A stretch of DNA of 56,216 nt, from assembly GCA_029975295.1 (NCBI GenBank), contig JARKPK010000028.1, positions 1 to 56,216 on the forward strand. Reading direction: 5' to 3'. The notes below the pieces were generated by a model that saw only the letters and a list, made by a program, of their open reading frames with translations, ran no database searches and was not told the DNA's origin. The position numbers and the translations under genes were made by a program. This document shows, piece by piece, positions 1 to 9,290 of this stretch; position 1 is the stretch's first letter; every line of letters starts with the position of its first letter. This DNA comes from Thermoguttaceae bacterium. GTDB taxonomy: Bacteria > Planctomycetota > Planctomycetia > Pirellulales > Thermoguttaceae.

Positions 1-293
1 AGGTTCAAACCGGCAACGATGTCCGCCTCTTCCCCCTTGGCCGTTAGCATGACGATCGGCAAATGAGCGGTCTTCGGGTCCTGCTTCAGTCGCCGACAAA
101 TGGCCAAACCATCGATGCCCGGCAACATCAAATCGAGCACGACCAGGTCCACGGGCTTCTTGCTGGTTACTTGAAGCGCCTCTTCACCCGAAGCGACGCC
201 CGCCACTTGATAACCTTCTTTCAAAAGGTTGTAACTGACCAATTCCCGAATGTCGTCTTCGTCCTCGACCACCAGAATCGACGGCTTGATCAT
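1..293 (-). CDS. Response regulator receiver domain, partial (C-terminus beyond window)
   Basis: The reverse strand reads MIKPSILVVEDEDDIRELVSY and continues through LVLLDLMLPGIDG and PIVMLTAKGEEADI. This is a CheY-like receiver with the acidic pair, the phospho-acceptor Asp in LLDLMLPG and the conserved Thr in MLTA. The sequence resembles PhoB/OmpR-type receivers, so a winged-helix output domain is expected beyond base 1, but it is not visible. ATG at 293 gives the canonical receiver N-terminus. The frame stays open upstream to an ATG at 446 behind GGGAGG, which would add about 51 low-complexity residues; the shorter start is preferred. The cognate kinase is not in the window. Confidence 0.85.
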   Translation of the reverse strand, partial: MIKPSILVVEDEDDIRELVSYNLLKEGYQVAGVASGEEALQVTSKKPVDLVVLDLMLPGIDGLAICRRLKQDPKTAHLPIVMLTAKGEEADIVAGLN

Positions 294-446
294 GGGATCG
301 TTTTCCCCCAGTAAACCCAAAGGCCCCGTCACGGTCGCGTGCGGCACGCTGTAGGCCGGCCGATGCGCCGGCTCGCTGCTGGCATGGGCGTACGCCGACG
401 ATCGCAACGCGTCTTTCGTCGCTGGCACTGTTGTTTGAATCACCAT

Positions 447-977
447 CGACCTCCCGCCGGCGGTCCGGAGCTTCCGTACCATAGACGCTCTCGCCGCGGG
501 AATCGCCGGCACACTTCCGCAACGGCAATCGCTCGACATAACGACCGTTTGACCGAGTTCCCATCGATCAAAACGCCGCAACGAGCTTTTTCTAACACGC
601 TCACGTTAGGCTCGCGCTAGCATGTTGTCAGAGTTCGGTTCTCAGCCAAGAAACACCGGCGGAACGGTCGCAAGGTCGCCGCAAAGCGATGATCGGCTAA
701 GGTTTACACCATCGCACGCCCCTTGCGGCGCGGCCCGAGCATCGCTGTCCAATGGCCGCTGGTGCAAGGCAGACAAGTTGGCTGCCCCGGCATATTGCCG
801 ACCACGCGCCCACGCCAGGGGCACAATTCATCGCGTCCGAGCGATCGGCCCGCAAGGGCTCCGAAGCGGCCTATGGCAGCAGCATAAGAAGAAGAACATG
901 AAGAAGTTGCGGCCTTCAAACGATGAAACCGTGCGCAGTGCGCGCCGCCCGTGCATGCAGCGACGGACGAAGAAGAT
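447..977. other. Non-coding gap
   Basis: About 530 bases between the response regulator and the small ORF downstream of apbE. Open frames here are short, overlap each other on both strands and show no recognisable protein. No RNA gene, terminator or clear promoter was recognised. Confidence 0.5.
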
Positions 978-1229
978 TCAGCCTGAAGCCGGCCCGATCG
1001 AACGAGAGAAGACGCCCGACGAATCCTCGGCATCCAGTGTTGTTAGCCGCGGCGGCGAATCGCAGCGTTGCACTCGCGCGCCCAGGCCGGCCGCAGCAGA
1101 GCAGCGGGCCATCACCCCTTGCGCGCGGCGGCAATTGCAGCAGCCCGTCCGCGACGAACGCGTCAGTGCGAACCCGAGCAATGCGACGCTCGTCGAGAAC
1201 ACAACCATGGCGGCCAAGATGGTGAACAT
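978..1229 (-). CDS. Candidate NqrM-like Na+-NQR maturation protein (divergent)
   Basis: This is an 83-residue ORF with ATG at 1229 and AAGGA about nine bases upstream. Residues 3-23 form one hydrophobic helix. A basic stretch and a cysteine cluster follow (TRSSRTGCCNCRR, then MARC and later VQRC). Known NqrM (DUF539) proteins are about 70 residues with one N-terminal helix followed by a basic linker and essential cysteines, usually within a CGGL motif. NqrM delivers iron for the NqrD/E cluster and is often encoded just after apbE, as here. The CGGL motif is absent, the C-terminal half is low complexity, and 239 bases separate it from apbE. It may be a divergent NqrM, a decayed copy or a chance ORF. 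Confidence 0.4.
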   Translation of the reverse strand: MFTILAAMVVFSTSVALLGFALTRSSRTGCCNCRRAQGVMARCSAAAGLGARVQRCDSPPRLTTLDAEDSSGVFSRSIGPASG

Positions 1230-1468
1230 GAGCGGTCATCCTTCGTCGAACGGTCGTTGCAGTCCCATCAGTCCGACTCCGCGGCCCATCGCCCACAACA
1301 CCCGGCCCAAGGCGGTTGATAGCAACAGATCAAAACGCGATTGTGTACGGCCTGCCGCCTCAACACGCAAAAAGGCACTGAACTCCCTCGCCGGCAAGCG
1401 ACCGTTTCTGCGACCATCTCGGTCATTCCGGAGCCCTATTTCGCACGGTTCACTTCGCAAACACAAGT

Positions 1469-2563
1469 TCAATTCGCCTCGGCCAACAACGCAGCAAAAC
1501 CGGCCGTGGTTCGACATTCGAACCCGCCATCAACGCGAACGATCAACAGGACATCCAGCCCGTTTTGCTCGGCCGTGCGCATGGCCTGCTCGGGGCCGAG
1601 CACGCTCAGCGCCGTGGCCCAGGCGTCAGCCGTCATGCACGAGGAATGAATCACGCTGACCGAAGCCAGTTGATGATCGATCGGCCGACCGGTGCGGGGA
1701 TCGATCAGGTGGCAGTAGCGACGCCCCTCGATCTCACGGTAATTGCGATAGTCGCCGGAAGTGGCCAGCGACGCTTGCCGAAGCCGGACCGCGCGAAAGA
1801 CGGTGCGCGCGTCGGGACGCGGTGTCTCGATGGCAATCGTCCACGGCACGCCGGCGGCATTATTGCCCCGGGCTCGCACCTCTCCGCCAATCTCGACCAT
1901 GTAGTTTTCCACCCCGGCCGCTTCGAGCACCTCGGCCGCACGATCGACGCCGAAGCCTTTCGCAATCGCCGAGAGATCAACCGAGCCCCCGGCAATCCGC
2001 CGGCGCACTCGCGGGGGATTTGTTTCCACGTCCACGCGTTGGTAATCCACCAGTGCCCGAGCCGCCGCCAACCGCTCGGGCGACGGAGAGGCCGCCTCGG
2101 CCGACGCAGCGCCTGGGCCGAACTTCCACAGCTTGACCAACGGCCCAACGGTAACGTCAAGGGCTCCATCACTGAGCCGACTGATGCGCAGCGCCTCGGC
2201 CACCACCCGCGCGGTGTCGGCCGACACGCCAAACCAATCCTCGCCGGCGGCATTCCATCGCGAGAGTTCCGAGTTCGGGTCGTAGGTGGACATTTGCCGA
2301 TTGACTTCCATCAGGGCTTCGTCCACCAAGCGTTTCAACTGGGCAGCCGACACCTCGGGGGGAAGCTGCGTCAGCTTCACCGTATAGGTTGTGCCCATCG
2401 TTTCTCCGTGAAAGGCGACGGGGTCGGCCGAACGCCACGACGAGCGGATCAACCACGCCGACGCGGCGAGCAGAAGCACGGCCACCAGAGCCAACGACCC
2501 GCCCGACCGGCGCCGGCCGCTGTCATGCGCGCCAGTGGATTCAACGCGATCGCTGTTCGACAT
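1469..2563 (-). CDS. apbE: ApbE family FMN transferase (NQR flavinylation)
   Basis: The product has 364 residues. ApbE attaches FMN from FAD through a phosphoester bond to a Thr in NqrB and NqrC, outside the cytoplasmic membrane. The protein has an N-terminal hydrophobic anchor at about residues 23-40, then GETMGTTYTVK (the typical family start), a central TVGPLVKLWKFG segment and GSVDLSAIAKGFGVDRAAE, the conserved ApbE core. ATG 2563 is chosen because AAGGG lies six bases upstream and it follows the nqrF stop by 61 bases; a longer frame would run back into nqrF. Its place at the end of the nqr operon matches its role in maturing NqrB and NqrC. Confidence 0.95.
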   Translation of the reverse strand: MSNSDRVESTGAHDSGRRRSGGSLALVAVLLLAASAWLIRSSWRSADPVAFHGETMGTTYTVKLTQLPPEVSAAQLKRLVDEALMEVNRQMSTYDPNSELSRWNAAGEDWFGVSADTARVVAEALRISRLSDGALDVTVGPLVKLWKFGPGAASAEAASPSPERLAAARALVDYQRVDVETNPPRVRRRIAGGSVDLSAIAKGFGVDRAAEVLEAAGVENYMVEIGGEVRARGNNAAGVPWTIAIETPRPDARTVFRAVRLRQASLATSGDYRNYREIEGRRYCHLIDPRTGRPIDHQLASVSVIHSSCMTADAWATALSVLGPEQAMRTAEQNGLDVLLIVRVDGGFECRTTAGFAALLAEAN

Positions 2564-2624
2564 TTCAAGCCCTTTCGGTCGCTTCGGCAGGGCGCCGCGG
2601 CAGGCGCGTGCCGCCCGCGGCAGA

Positions 2625-3854
2625 TCAACCGCCGAAATCGTCAAACAAGATATTTTCGCGTTCCACTCCCAAGTTGTCGAGCAATTGCAAAACGGCCTTG
2701 TTCATCATCGGCGGACCGCACAGGTAATACTCGCAGTCCTCCGGGGCAGGATGGTTCTTCAGGTAGTTCTCGTAGAGAACCTGGTGAATAAAGCCGGTCG
2801 GCCCGGTCCAACGATCCTCCGGCTTGGGCTCGGAAAGGGCCAAGTGCCATTGGAAGTTCGGGTATTGCTCGGCCAAGGCGTTGAAGTCGTCAACATAGAA
2901 TGCTTCGCGGAGGCTCCGTGCGCCGTACCAGAACGAGATTCGCCGCCGCGATCCCCGCCGCCGCAGCAAATCGAACACATGCGAGCGGAGCGGCGCCATG
3001 CCCGCCCCGCCGCCGATGTAGATCATTTCCGCCTCGGTTTCGCGCGGGTGGAAGTCGCCGTAGGGGCCCGACACCAAAACTCGATCGCCGGGCTGAAGGC
3101 TGAACAAATAGCTCGACATGATGCCCGGCGGGGCGTCCGCCTTCTGCGCCGGCGGCAAGGCGATCCGCACGTTGAGCATCACCACCCCGCGCTCGTCGGG
3201 ATAATTGGCCATCGAGTACGCGCGAATGGCCCGTTCGCGCGTGGCCATGCGATAGCGCCAAAGGTTGTAGCGGTCCCACTCGTCGCGGAACTGGGGATCG
3301 ACCTGGAAGTCGCGGAACGACAGATCGTAGGGCGGGCATTGAATCTGGATGTAGCTGCCCGCTCGAAACTCGAAATTTTCCTCGGGCGGCAGTTCGAGCA
3401 CGAGTTCTTTGATGAACGTCGCCACATTGCGGTTCGAGCGCACCGTGCACACCCATTGCCGCACGCTGAGGATCTCCGGCGGGATCACGAGCTTCATGTC
3501 TTGCTTGACCGCCACCTGGCAGGCCAGTCGAACGCCGGTGCGAATCTCCTTCCGCGACATGAAGGCCGCCTCGGTGGGCAGCACGTCGCCGCCGCCGGCA
3601 ACCACTTTCACTTTGCATTGCCCGCAGGTGCCTCCGCCCCCGCATGCCGATGGCACAAAGATTTGCCGCTCGGCCAACGTATGCAGCAGCTTGCCCCCGG
3701 GCGAAACGAGCAACGTCCGCTCGGGATCGCCGTTGATTTCGATGCGCACTTCGCCTTGCGGCATCAGAAAAAGCCGCGCGGAGAGAATCAACACGACCAA
3801 GACCAGCACGATCAAGGTGAACATCGCGACGCCGGAAACGATTTCGATCAGCAT
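2625..3854 (-). CDS. nqrF: Na+-translocating NADH:quinone reductase subunit F
   Basis: The product has 409 residues, the usual NqrF length. It is the NADH-oxidising subunit: NADH to FAD, then to a 2Fe-2S cluster and into the membrane subunits. One N-terminal membrane helix spans about residues 5-28. The plant-ferredoxin-type cluster ligands are C71, C77, C80 and C112, with the expected family spacing. A ferredoxin-reductase module follows with [11 protein letters not shown] (FAD), [12 protein letters not shown] (NADH) and a C-terminal [12 protein letters not shown] 3854 has AAGGGA six bases upstream. The gene lies 91 bases after nqrE and 61 before apbE, within one operon. Confidence 0.98.
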   Translation of the reverse strand: MLIEIVSGVAMFTLIVLVLVVLILSARLFLMPQGEVRIEINGDPERTLLVSPGGKLLHTLAERQIFVPSACGGGGTCGQCKVKVVAGGGDVLPTEAAFMSRKEIRTGVRLACQVAVKQDMKLVIPPEILSVRQWVCTVRSNRNVATFIKELVLELPPEENFEFRAGSYIQIQCPPYDLSFRDFQVDPQFRDEWDRYNLWRYRMATRERAIRAYSMANYPDERGVVMLNVRIALPPAQKADAPPGIMSSYLFSLQPGDRVLVSGPYGDFHPRETEAEMIYIGGGAGMAPLRSHVFDLLRRRGSRRRISFWYGARSLREAFYVDDFNALAEQYPNFQWHLALSEPKPEDRWTGPTGFIHQVLYENYLKNHPAPEDCEYYLCGPPMMNKAVLQLLDNLGVERENILFDDFGG

Positions 3855-3945
3855 GTTCGTCCCTTTCGCACTCGGTAATCGGCGCACGCCAACAATCTCG
3901 ACTCGCCCCTGTTGCGGCCGGCCGTCGGCCGCCCGGGCGCCTGCC

Positions 3946-4557
3946 CTACAGTTGAATCCCCGAAAAGCACATGAACGCCAAAGCGATCAGCCCGACGGTG
4001 ATAAAGGTGATCCCCAGGCCTTCGAGCCCGCCGGGAACTCGGGCGTAGCTGAGCTTTTCGCGCACGGCCGCCAGAACCATGATCGCCAGGGCCCAGCCCG
4101 CTCCGGAACCGATGCCGTAAGTTACGCTTTCGGCGAAGGTGTAGTCGCGTTCCACCATGAACAACGACCCGCCGAGAATCGCGCAATTGACCGTGATCAG
4201 CGGCAGGAAGATGCCCAGGGCGTTGTAGAGCGACGGGAAGTAGCGATCGAGCACCATTTCCAGAATCTGCACCATCGCGGCAATCACGCCGATGAAGCAG
4301 ATCAACGAAAGAAACGACAGGTCGATCTCCCCCAGCCCAAATCGCTCCAGCGCGCCGGGGCGGAGCAAGTAGTGTTGCAAAAGGTTGTTGATCGGCACCG
4401 TAACGGCTTGCACAACCAGCACGGCAATGCCCAGCCCGGTGGCTGTGCCGACCCGTTTCGACACAGCCACATAGGTGCACATGCCGAGAAAGAACGCCAG
4501 CGCCAAGTTCTCGACGAACATCGAGCGAATCAGCAGGCTCAGGTGATGTTCCCACAT
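3946..4557 (-). CDS. nqrE: Na+-translocating NADH:quinone reductase subunit E
   Basis: The product has 203 residues and is almost entirely membrane-embedded, with about six hydrophobic helices. NqrE pairs with NqrD to hold an iron centre inside the membrane and to form part of the sodium path. It begins [20 protein letters not shown] and has [15 protein letters not shown] in the first third; GMCT carries one of the conserved cysteines, and a second is in [12 protein letters not shown] 4557 is preferred because AGGAG lies eight bases upstream; a TTG two codons earlier is less likely. The 153-base gap to nqrD is the longest in the operon. Confidence 0.98.
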   Translation of the reverse strand: MWEHHLSLLIRSMFVENLALAFFLGMCTYVAVSKRVGTATGLGIAVLVVQAVTVPINNLLQHYLLRPGALERFGLGEIDLSFLSLICFIGVIAAMVQILEMVLDRYFPSLYNALGIFLPLITVNCAILGGSLFMVERDYTFAESVTYGIGSGAGWALAIMVLAAVREKLSYARVPGGLEGLGITFITVGLIALAFMCFSGIQL

Positions 4558-4710
4558 GCGCAATACTCCTCTACGGCGGTGTCGATCAAACGGCCGCGTC
4601 GAGCGATCGCTTGACGGACCGGCGAGCGAACAAGCACGGCAGCGTCCGAAAGGCCCGCTTCGCTCGATCTTCGGCCGGCGCCCGCCATCGCGTTGCCTCT
4701 GTACGAAACG

Positions 4711-5331
4711 TTAGTGTTCTTTCACATATCCCCGTTGCCAGCGATTCAGCGCCCAAATCGCCATGCCGATCAGGAAGAACGCGCTGGGCGCAAGCAGCAT
4801 CAGACCGTTGGGCATATACCAGCCGCCCTCGGCAATGGTGGGCAGCACGGTGAACCCGAGCAGTGTGCCGGCGCCGAACAACTCGCGCGTCGCGCCCACC
4901 GCCAGAAGAACGATGCTGTACCCCAGGCCGTTGCCCAAGCCGTCGAGCAGGCTCGCCCATGGCCCGTTTTTCATGGCGAACGCCTCGGCCCGCCCCATCA
5001 CAATGCAGTTGGTGATGATCAGGCCGACAAACACCGAGAGCTGCTTGCTGATGTCGTAGGCGAAGGCTTTGAGGAACTGATCGACAACGATCACCGCCGA
5101 GGCGATCACGGTCATTTGCACAATCATGCGGATGCTGCCCGGTATCTGCCGGCGCAGAAGCGAAATGACCACGTTGGAAACCGCCACGACAAACGTCACG
5201 GCCAGGCTCATCGTCAATGCCGTCGAGAGCTTGGTAGTCACCGCCAGCGCCGAGCAGATGCCCAACACCTGCATCGCCACCGGGTTGTTGCGAAAGACGG
5301 GATCGATCAGCGGTTTCAATTGCGATTTCAT
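4711..5331 (-). CDS. nqrD: Na+-translocating NADH:quinone reductase subunit D
   Basis: The product has 206 residues and about six hydrophobic helices. It is the homologous partner of NqrE, and together they coordinate an intramembrane iron site between the NqrF cluster and the NqrC flavin. The start [30 protein letters not shown] and the central [18 protein letters not shown] are diagnostic; the cysteines in LGICS and TNCIV are the expected pair. ATG 5331 fits the family N-terminus. The gene lies 74 bases downstream of nqrC on the same strand. Confidence 0.98.
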   Translation of the reverse strand: MKSQLKPLIDPVFRNNPVAMQVLGICSALAVTTKLSTALTMSLAVTFVVAVSNVVISLLRRQIPGSIRMIVQMTVIASAVIVVDQFLKAFAYDISKQLSVFVGLIITNCIVMGRAEAFAMKNGPWASLLDGLGNGLGYSIVLLAVGATRELFGAGTLLGFTVLPTIAEGGWYMPNGLMLLAPSAFFLIGMAIWALNRWQRGYVKEH

Positions 5332-5405
5332 CGGTGTTCGTTTTCCAACGATTCGAGTTCGTTTGGTGCGAGTCGAGCCCTCAACCGTCGCATCACGCGA
5401 GCGGA

Positions 5406-6236
5406 TCAGCCAGCCGGCCGGGCCGAGCCATGTTCGGCATGTTCGGCGGGTGCGGCGGGTGCGGAGTTCTCCGCCCGAAGCCGTTCGAGCAGCGGGCCGA
5501 AGCCCTGCTCGCCCAGCCAGAATCGCAACAGGTTGGTCACTCCGTTGCCGGTAAGCGTCGCCCCCGACAGCCCATCGACCTGATGGACGGCGTCGGGCGA
5601 ACCGGCATCAACGGCGCCCTTGACCACTTCGAGGCGGGGGCGTCCTTGGGCGTCGAACGCCTTCTTGCCGATCCACAGTGCCTTCCAGCGAGGATTATCC
5701 ACTTCGCCACCCAGCCCGGGCGTTTCGCCGTGGGCGAAGAACGCGAAGCTTTCGATGGTGTTCAGGTCGGGCCCCAGCGCCGCCAGCCCCCACATCGTCG
5801 ACCACAACCCCTTGCCGCGCACCGGAAGAATCACTCGTTCCAGCCGGCCGTTTTGGCGCAGCAGGTAAACCAACTCGTATCGCCCGCGGCGTTTCAACCC
5901 GGCCAAGTCTTCGGTTGGCGAAAGCACCCGGCTGGTTTTCGAATCGCGTTGGAAGGCGACGGAATCGAAGGTTTCCGGATCCATGCCGCCGACCGCCATT
6001 CCCGTGTCGAGATCGATCACCTGCGTTTCAATGCGGCCGAACAGCGCGTCGATGTCGGCCTGCGCGTTCTCATCGATCAGCCCGGCGGCGAGCAACACGT
6101 TCCGCTTGCGGTCCCATGCCCGGTTGCGCTCTTGCAGGGGCCGCAGGGCCACCGTTGCCGCCGAAACCAGCATCGAGCAGACCAAGCAGACGATGGCCGC
6201 GGTGGCCAAAGTGCGGAGAAAGGAATCGCTACGCAT
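5406..6236 (-). CDS. nqrC: Na+-translocating NADH:quinone reductase subunit C
   Basis: The product has 276 residues. NqrC is anchored by one N-terminal helix (about residues 8-30) and has an extracytoplasmic FMN-binding domain. The flavin is attached to Thr227 in the motif DGLSGATLT, the ApbE target sequence. A second family block, [19 protein letters not shown], is present. The C-terminus ends in an Ala/Pro/His-rich tail of about 20 residues that looks dispensable. The start ATG (6236) overlaps the end of nqrB by eight bases, indicating translational coupling. Confidence 0.98.
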   Translation of the reverse strand: MRSDSFLRTLATAAIVCLVCSMLVSAATVALRPLQERNRAWDRKRNVLLAAGLIDENAQADIDALFGRIETQVIDLDTGMAVGGMDPETFDSVAFQRDSKTSRVLSPTEDLAGLKRRGRYELVYLLRQNGRLERVILPVRGKGLWSTMWGLAALGPDLNTIESFAFFAHGETPGLGGEVDNPRWKALWIGKKAFDAQGRPRLEVVKGAVDAGSPDAVHQVDGLSGATLTGNGVTNLLRFWLGEQGFGPLLERLRAENSAPAAPAEHAEHGSARPAG

Positions 6237-7521
6237 GGCGGAGGGCCCTCCGGCGAAGATGCGCCTGAACCACGTAGTGATCGATCAACGGCGCCGTTAC
6301 GTTGCCGAATAGGATCGCCAGCATCGTCCCTTCGGGAAACGCCGGATTGACCACGCGAATCAGCACAACCATTGCGCCGATCAACAGGCTGTAAATCCAT
6401 TGGCCGGTCGGCGTCATGGCCGCTGTCACCGGATCGGTGGCCATGAACACCAGCCCAAAGGCCAAGCCGCCGGTCACCAAATGCCAGTGCGGAGGCATGG
6501 AGAACATGGCGTTCGTTTCGCTGCCCAGCGCGAAGAACAGCGAAGCCAAGGCCATGGCGCCGATGAGCATGCCCGTCATGATCCGCCACGAGCCGATTCC
6601 CGTGGCCACCAGCACGATCGCCCCGAGCAAACAGGCCAGGGTCGATGTTTCTCCCATCGAGCCGGGAATGGTTCCGAGGAAGGCGTCGAGCCAGCCGGTT
6701 TGGGCCGTAACCGCCGCCATGCCGCCGGTTGCGCCGGCGCTAAGCGGCGTGGCTCCGCTAAAACCGTCGGCCGCCACCCACACGGCGTTGCCCGAGATTT
6801 GCCCGGGATAGGCGAAGAACAGGAACGCGCGGGCAGCCAGCGCCGGGTTCAGGAAGTTCCGCCCCGTTCCGCCGAACAGTTCTTTGGCGAACACCACGCC
6901 GAAGGAAATGCCCACGGCCACCTGCCACCAGGGAATGCCCGGCGGCAGCGTCAGCGGAAAGAGCAGTCCGGTGACGAAGAACCCCTCGTTCACCTCATGC
7001 CGCCGCAGCACGGCAAAGAGCACTTCCCAACCGAGGCCGACGGCCATCGTCACCAAATAGACCGGCGCGAAATAGAGCGCGCCGAGCAAAAAGTTGGCCC
7101 AAAGACTGTGCGGATCGTGCCGGGCGCCGAGGGCTTTCAGCACAACGCTGCGCCAGCCCAACGGAGCAGACGTCTGCTCGGATTGCGCCGCGCCCCGCTC
7201 AGCGGTCGCGTCCGCGTTCGGCCGTTGGCCGGCGTCGTCCGACTCGGCCGCAGATGTGCTCCTCGCGGCAAGCACGCGATGGGCCTGAAGCCCGGTGTTG
7301 TAGCAGGCCATGAGCACGCAAGGCACAAGCGCCACGAGCACGACGCTCATCATCCGCTTGTAGTCCATGCCGTCGCGGACGTGGCACGAACCGTCGGCGG
7401 TTTCGCCCGGCGTGTAGAAGAAGGTATCGACAACCTCGTAAACAGGATACAAACGCTCCAGCGGCTTGCCTTTGCCGAACAAAGAAGCCATCCGATCGAG
7501 GATGAAGCGGAGGGGTCGCAT
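6229..7521 (-). CDS. nqrB: Na+-translocating NADH:quinone reductase subunit B
   Basis: The product has 430 residues and about ten membrane helices. NqrB is the main sodium-conducting subunit and binds covalent FMN, riboflavin and quinone. The flavinylation motif is GFSGATPLS with Thr258. Family blocks include [18 protein letters not shown] near the N-terminus and [17 protein letters not shown]. An Ala/Ser/Asp-rich stretch at about residues 86-118 is probably a loop expansion relative to proteobacterial NqrB. ATG 7521 has AAGGAC six bases upstream. The gene lies 68 bases after nqrA and overlaps nqrC by eight bases. Confidence 0.98.
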   Translation of the reverse strand: MRPLRFILDRMASLFGKGKPLERLYPVYEVVDTFFYTPGETADGSCHVRDGMDYKRMMSVVLVALVPCVLMACYNTGLQAHRVLAARSTSAAESDDAGQRPNADATAERGAAQSEQTSAPLGWRSVVLKALGARHDPHSLWANFLLGALYFAPVYLVTMAVGLGWEVLFAVLRRHEVNEGFFVTGLLFPLTLPPGIPWWQVAVGISFGVVFAKELFGGTGRNFLNPALAARAFLFFAYPGQISGNAVWVAADGFSGATPLSAGATGGMAAVTAQTGWLDAFLGTIPGSMGETSTLACLLGAIVLVATGIGSWRIMTGMLIGAMALASLFFALGSETNAMFSMPPHWHLVTGGLAFGLVFMATDPVTAAMTPTGQWIYSLLIGAMVVLIRVVNPAFPEGTMLAILFGNVTAPLIDHYVVQAHLRRRALRHA

Positions 7522-7589
7522 CGGGATGTCCTTTCGATCTGGGGGGCCGCCGAAACTTCCCTGCCTGGCGACGTCCGTCTGCTATTCCT

Positions 7590-9023
7590 CTATTCCTCCC
7601 GCTCAATCGCCATCAGCACGCGGCGAAGCATGGCGCCGTAGTCTTGCTTGCCCGGGCAAACATAGCTGCACAATGCGAGGTCTTCTTCCACCAGTTCCAA
7701 AGCGCCTAGCGCCTCGGCTTGTTCGAGATCGCCGTTTTCCAAAGCACGAAGCAAGAAGTTGGGCAACACGTCCAACGGCATCACCTTCTCGTAGCTCCCC
7801 ACAGGAAACACCGCCCGACGGCCGCCGCCCAACGACGGAGTCATGGCAAAACGGCGATGGGCGGCCCATGCGCCCAGAGTGACCCCTTGCACCGAGTGCT
7901 TGTCGGCGCCGGGTCTGAGCCAGCCGAACAACTCGCGCGGGCCGGCGGCGGGCAACACGCTGATTTGCAGATCGTAGCGCCCCAAATAGGCCGTGGGCCC
8001 TTGGGCCGCGCGTCCGCCGAGCACGGAACCGGAAACCACGCGGTGCTCGCCGTCGGCCAGTTCGCCGTCGAGCAGTTGATTCAGCTCGGCGCCAATACGT
8101 GTCCACAACAGGCGGGGGCGAAGCACGCTGGGGCCACCCAGGGCGACCACCCGCTCGACGTCCAGCCGACCCGTGGTGAACAGCCGACCGATGGCCGCCA
8201 CGTCTTGATAGCCGATGTGCCACGCCATGCGATTCCGGCCGGCCGGCGCCAAAAAGTGGATGTGGGTTCCCGGCAAACCGGCCGGATGCGGGCCGGCAAA
8301 CGCCACCGAGGTCCAGCCGGCCGTATCCATGCCGGGAATCGACTCGCCGGGCCGCACGCACAGGAACCTCCGCTCGGCGCCGAGGCGCGCCAGCACGCGC
8401 AAGCCATTGGCGAAATCGGCTTCGCGTTCCGCCAGAACAACCTCGGGCCGGGCGCCGAGCGGGTGGGTGTCAATCGCCGTAACCAGCAACGCGTGGGGAC
8501 TGGTCCGCGGCGACGCGATCCGACCGAAAGGCCGCGTCCGCAGCGAGGTCCAAAGCCCCGACATCAATAGAATGCGACGGACCTCGTCTTCACACAATTC
8601 ATCGATTTCTCGGTCGTCGTAAACCGGAAAGCCAACGCTCTGATCGCCGGAAATCTCGATGACCAGCGAAACAAAACTCCGTTTCTCGCCGCGATTGATC
8701 TGGCGGACCACGCCCGCCGCCGGCGACGTGAACCGAACTTCCGGCATTCGTTTATCGGTCCAAAGCACCTGGCCCAACGCCACCTGATCGCCCACTTGAA
8801 CCGCCAACGAAGGCCGCATGCCCACGTAGTCGGGCCCCACCAAGGCCACCCGATCCACGGCCGCCGCCGTTTCGATCCGCTGCTCGGGCTCGCCGCTGAT
8901 GGGCAGGTCTAACCCGCGCCGTATCGTGATCGTTTTCGAGGCAACCGCCGCGGGGCGACGCGTTCGGAGCTTCGACGCCAGAATGTCGGACAGTACGGAA
9001 ACGCCCCCCAATGGACGATGCAT
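7590..9023 (-). CDS. nqrA: Na+-translocating NADH:quinone reductase subunit A
   Basis: The product has 477 residues and is the peripheral subunit, related to RnfC and NuoF but without cofactor motifs. Recognisable blocks are ITIRRGLDLPISGEPEQ near the N-terminus, DYVGMRPSLAVQVGDQVALGQ, FTSPAAGVVRQINRGEKR (a hammerhead-like lipoyl fold) and the C-terminal ELVEEDLALCSYVCPGKQDYG. ATG 9023 is chosen; the frame runs 22 codons further upstream without a recognisable start. No strong ribosome site is seen. It is the first gene of the nqr operon, 267 bases after the sensor-island response regulator, so it could be read from its own promoter or by read-through. Confidence 0.97.
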   Translation of the reverse strand: MHRPLGGVSVLSDILASKLRTRRPAAVASKTITIRRGLDLPISGEPEQRIETAAAVDRVALVGPDYVGMRPSLAVQVGDQVALGQVLWTDKRMPEVRFTSPAAGVVRQINRGEKRSFVSLVIEISGDQSVGFPVYDDREIDELCEDEVRRILLMSGLWTSLRTRPFGRIASPRTSPHALLVTAIDTHPLGARPEVVLAEREADFANGLRVLARLGAERRFLCVRPGESIPGMDTAGWTSVAFAGPHPAGLPGTHIHFLAPAGRNRMAWHIGYQDVAAIGRLFTTGRLDVERVVALGGPSVLRPRLLWTRIGAELNQLLDGELADGEHRVVSGSVLGGRAAQGPTAYLGRYDLQISVLPAAGPRELFGWLRPGADKHSVQGVTLGAWAAHRRFAMTPSLGGGRRAVFPVGSYEKVMPLDVLPNFLLRALENGDLEQAEALGALELVEEDLALCSYVCPGKQDYGAMLRRVLMAIEREE

Positions 9024-9290
9024 ATGCGGCTCGCTTTCTAAATAGGACCGCGGAAAACGGACTGTGTCTCGATCGGCTCTGGCAGGCAAACGGCCGATTC
9101 GCCTCGCTCACGGCGGCAGGTCGGAAGGAAAGATCGCAATGTCGGAAGCCGGGGCCAATCGGGCACGGGTGCAAACAGTCTCGGTTTGCGCCCTCGTTCG
9201 CTTCCTCGATCGCGCGATCCTCTCTTTGGCGGGATGTTCAGGCAGGGAAAGGCAAAAGCACCATCACACAACAGGCAAGCCGGTTTCGCC

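Noticed and set aside
622-1659. 345-codon open frame on the plus strand
   Set aside because: It overlaps the apbE 3' end and is Arg/Pro/Ser-rich with no family pattern; long shadow frames are common in GC-rich DNA.
1565-2791. 408-codon open frame antisense to apbE
   Set aside because: The opposite frame encodes a clear ApbE protein; this is its GC-rich shadow.
9024-9290. Sigma-54 promoter in front of nqrA
   Set aside because: No GG-N10-GC pair with acceptable flanks was found on the minus strand of this gap.
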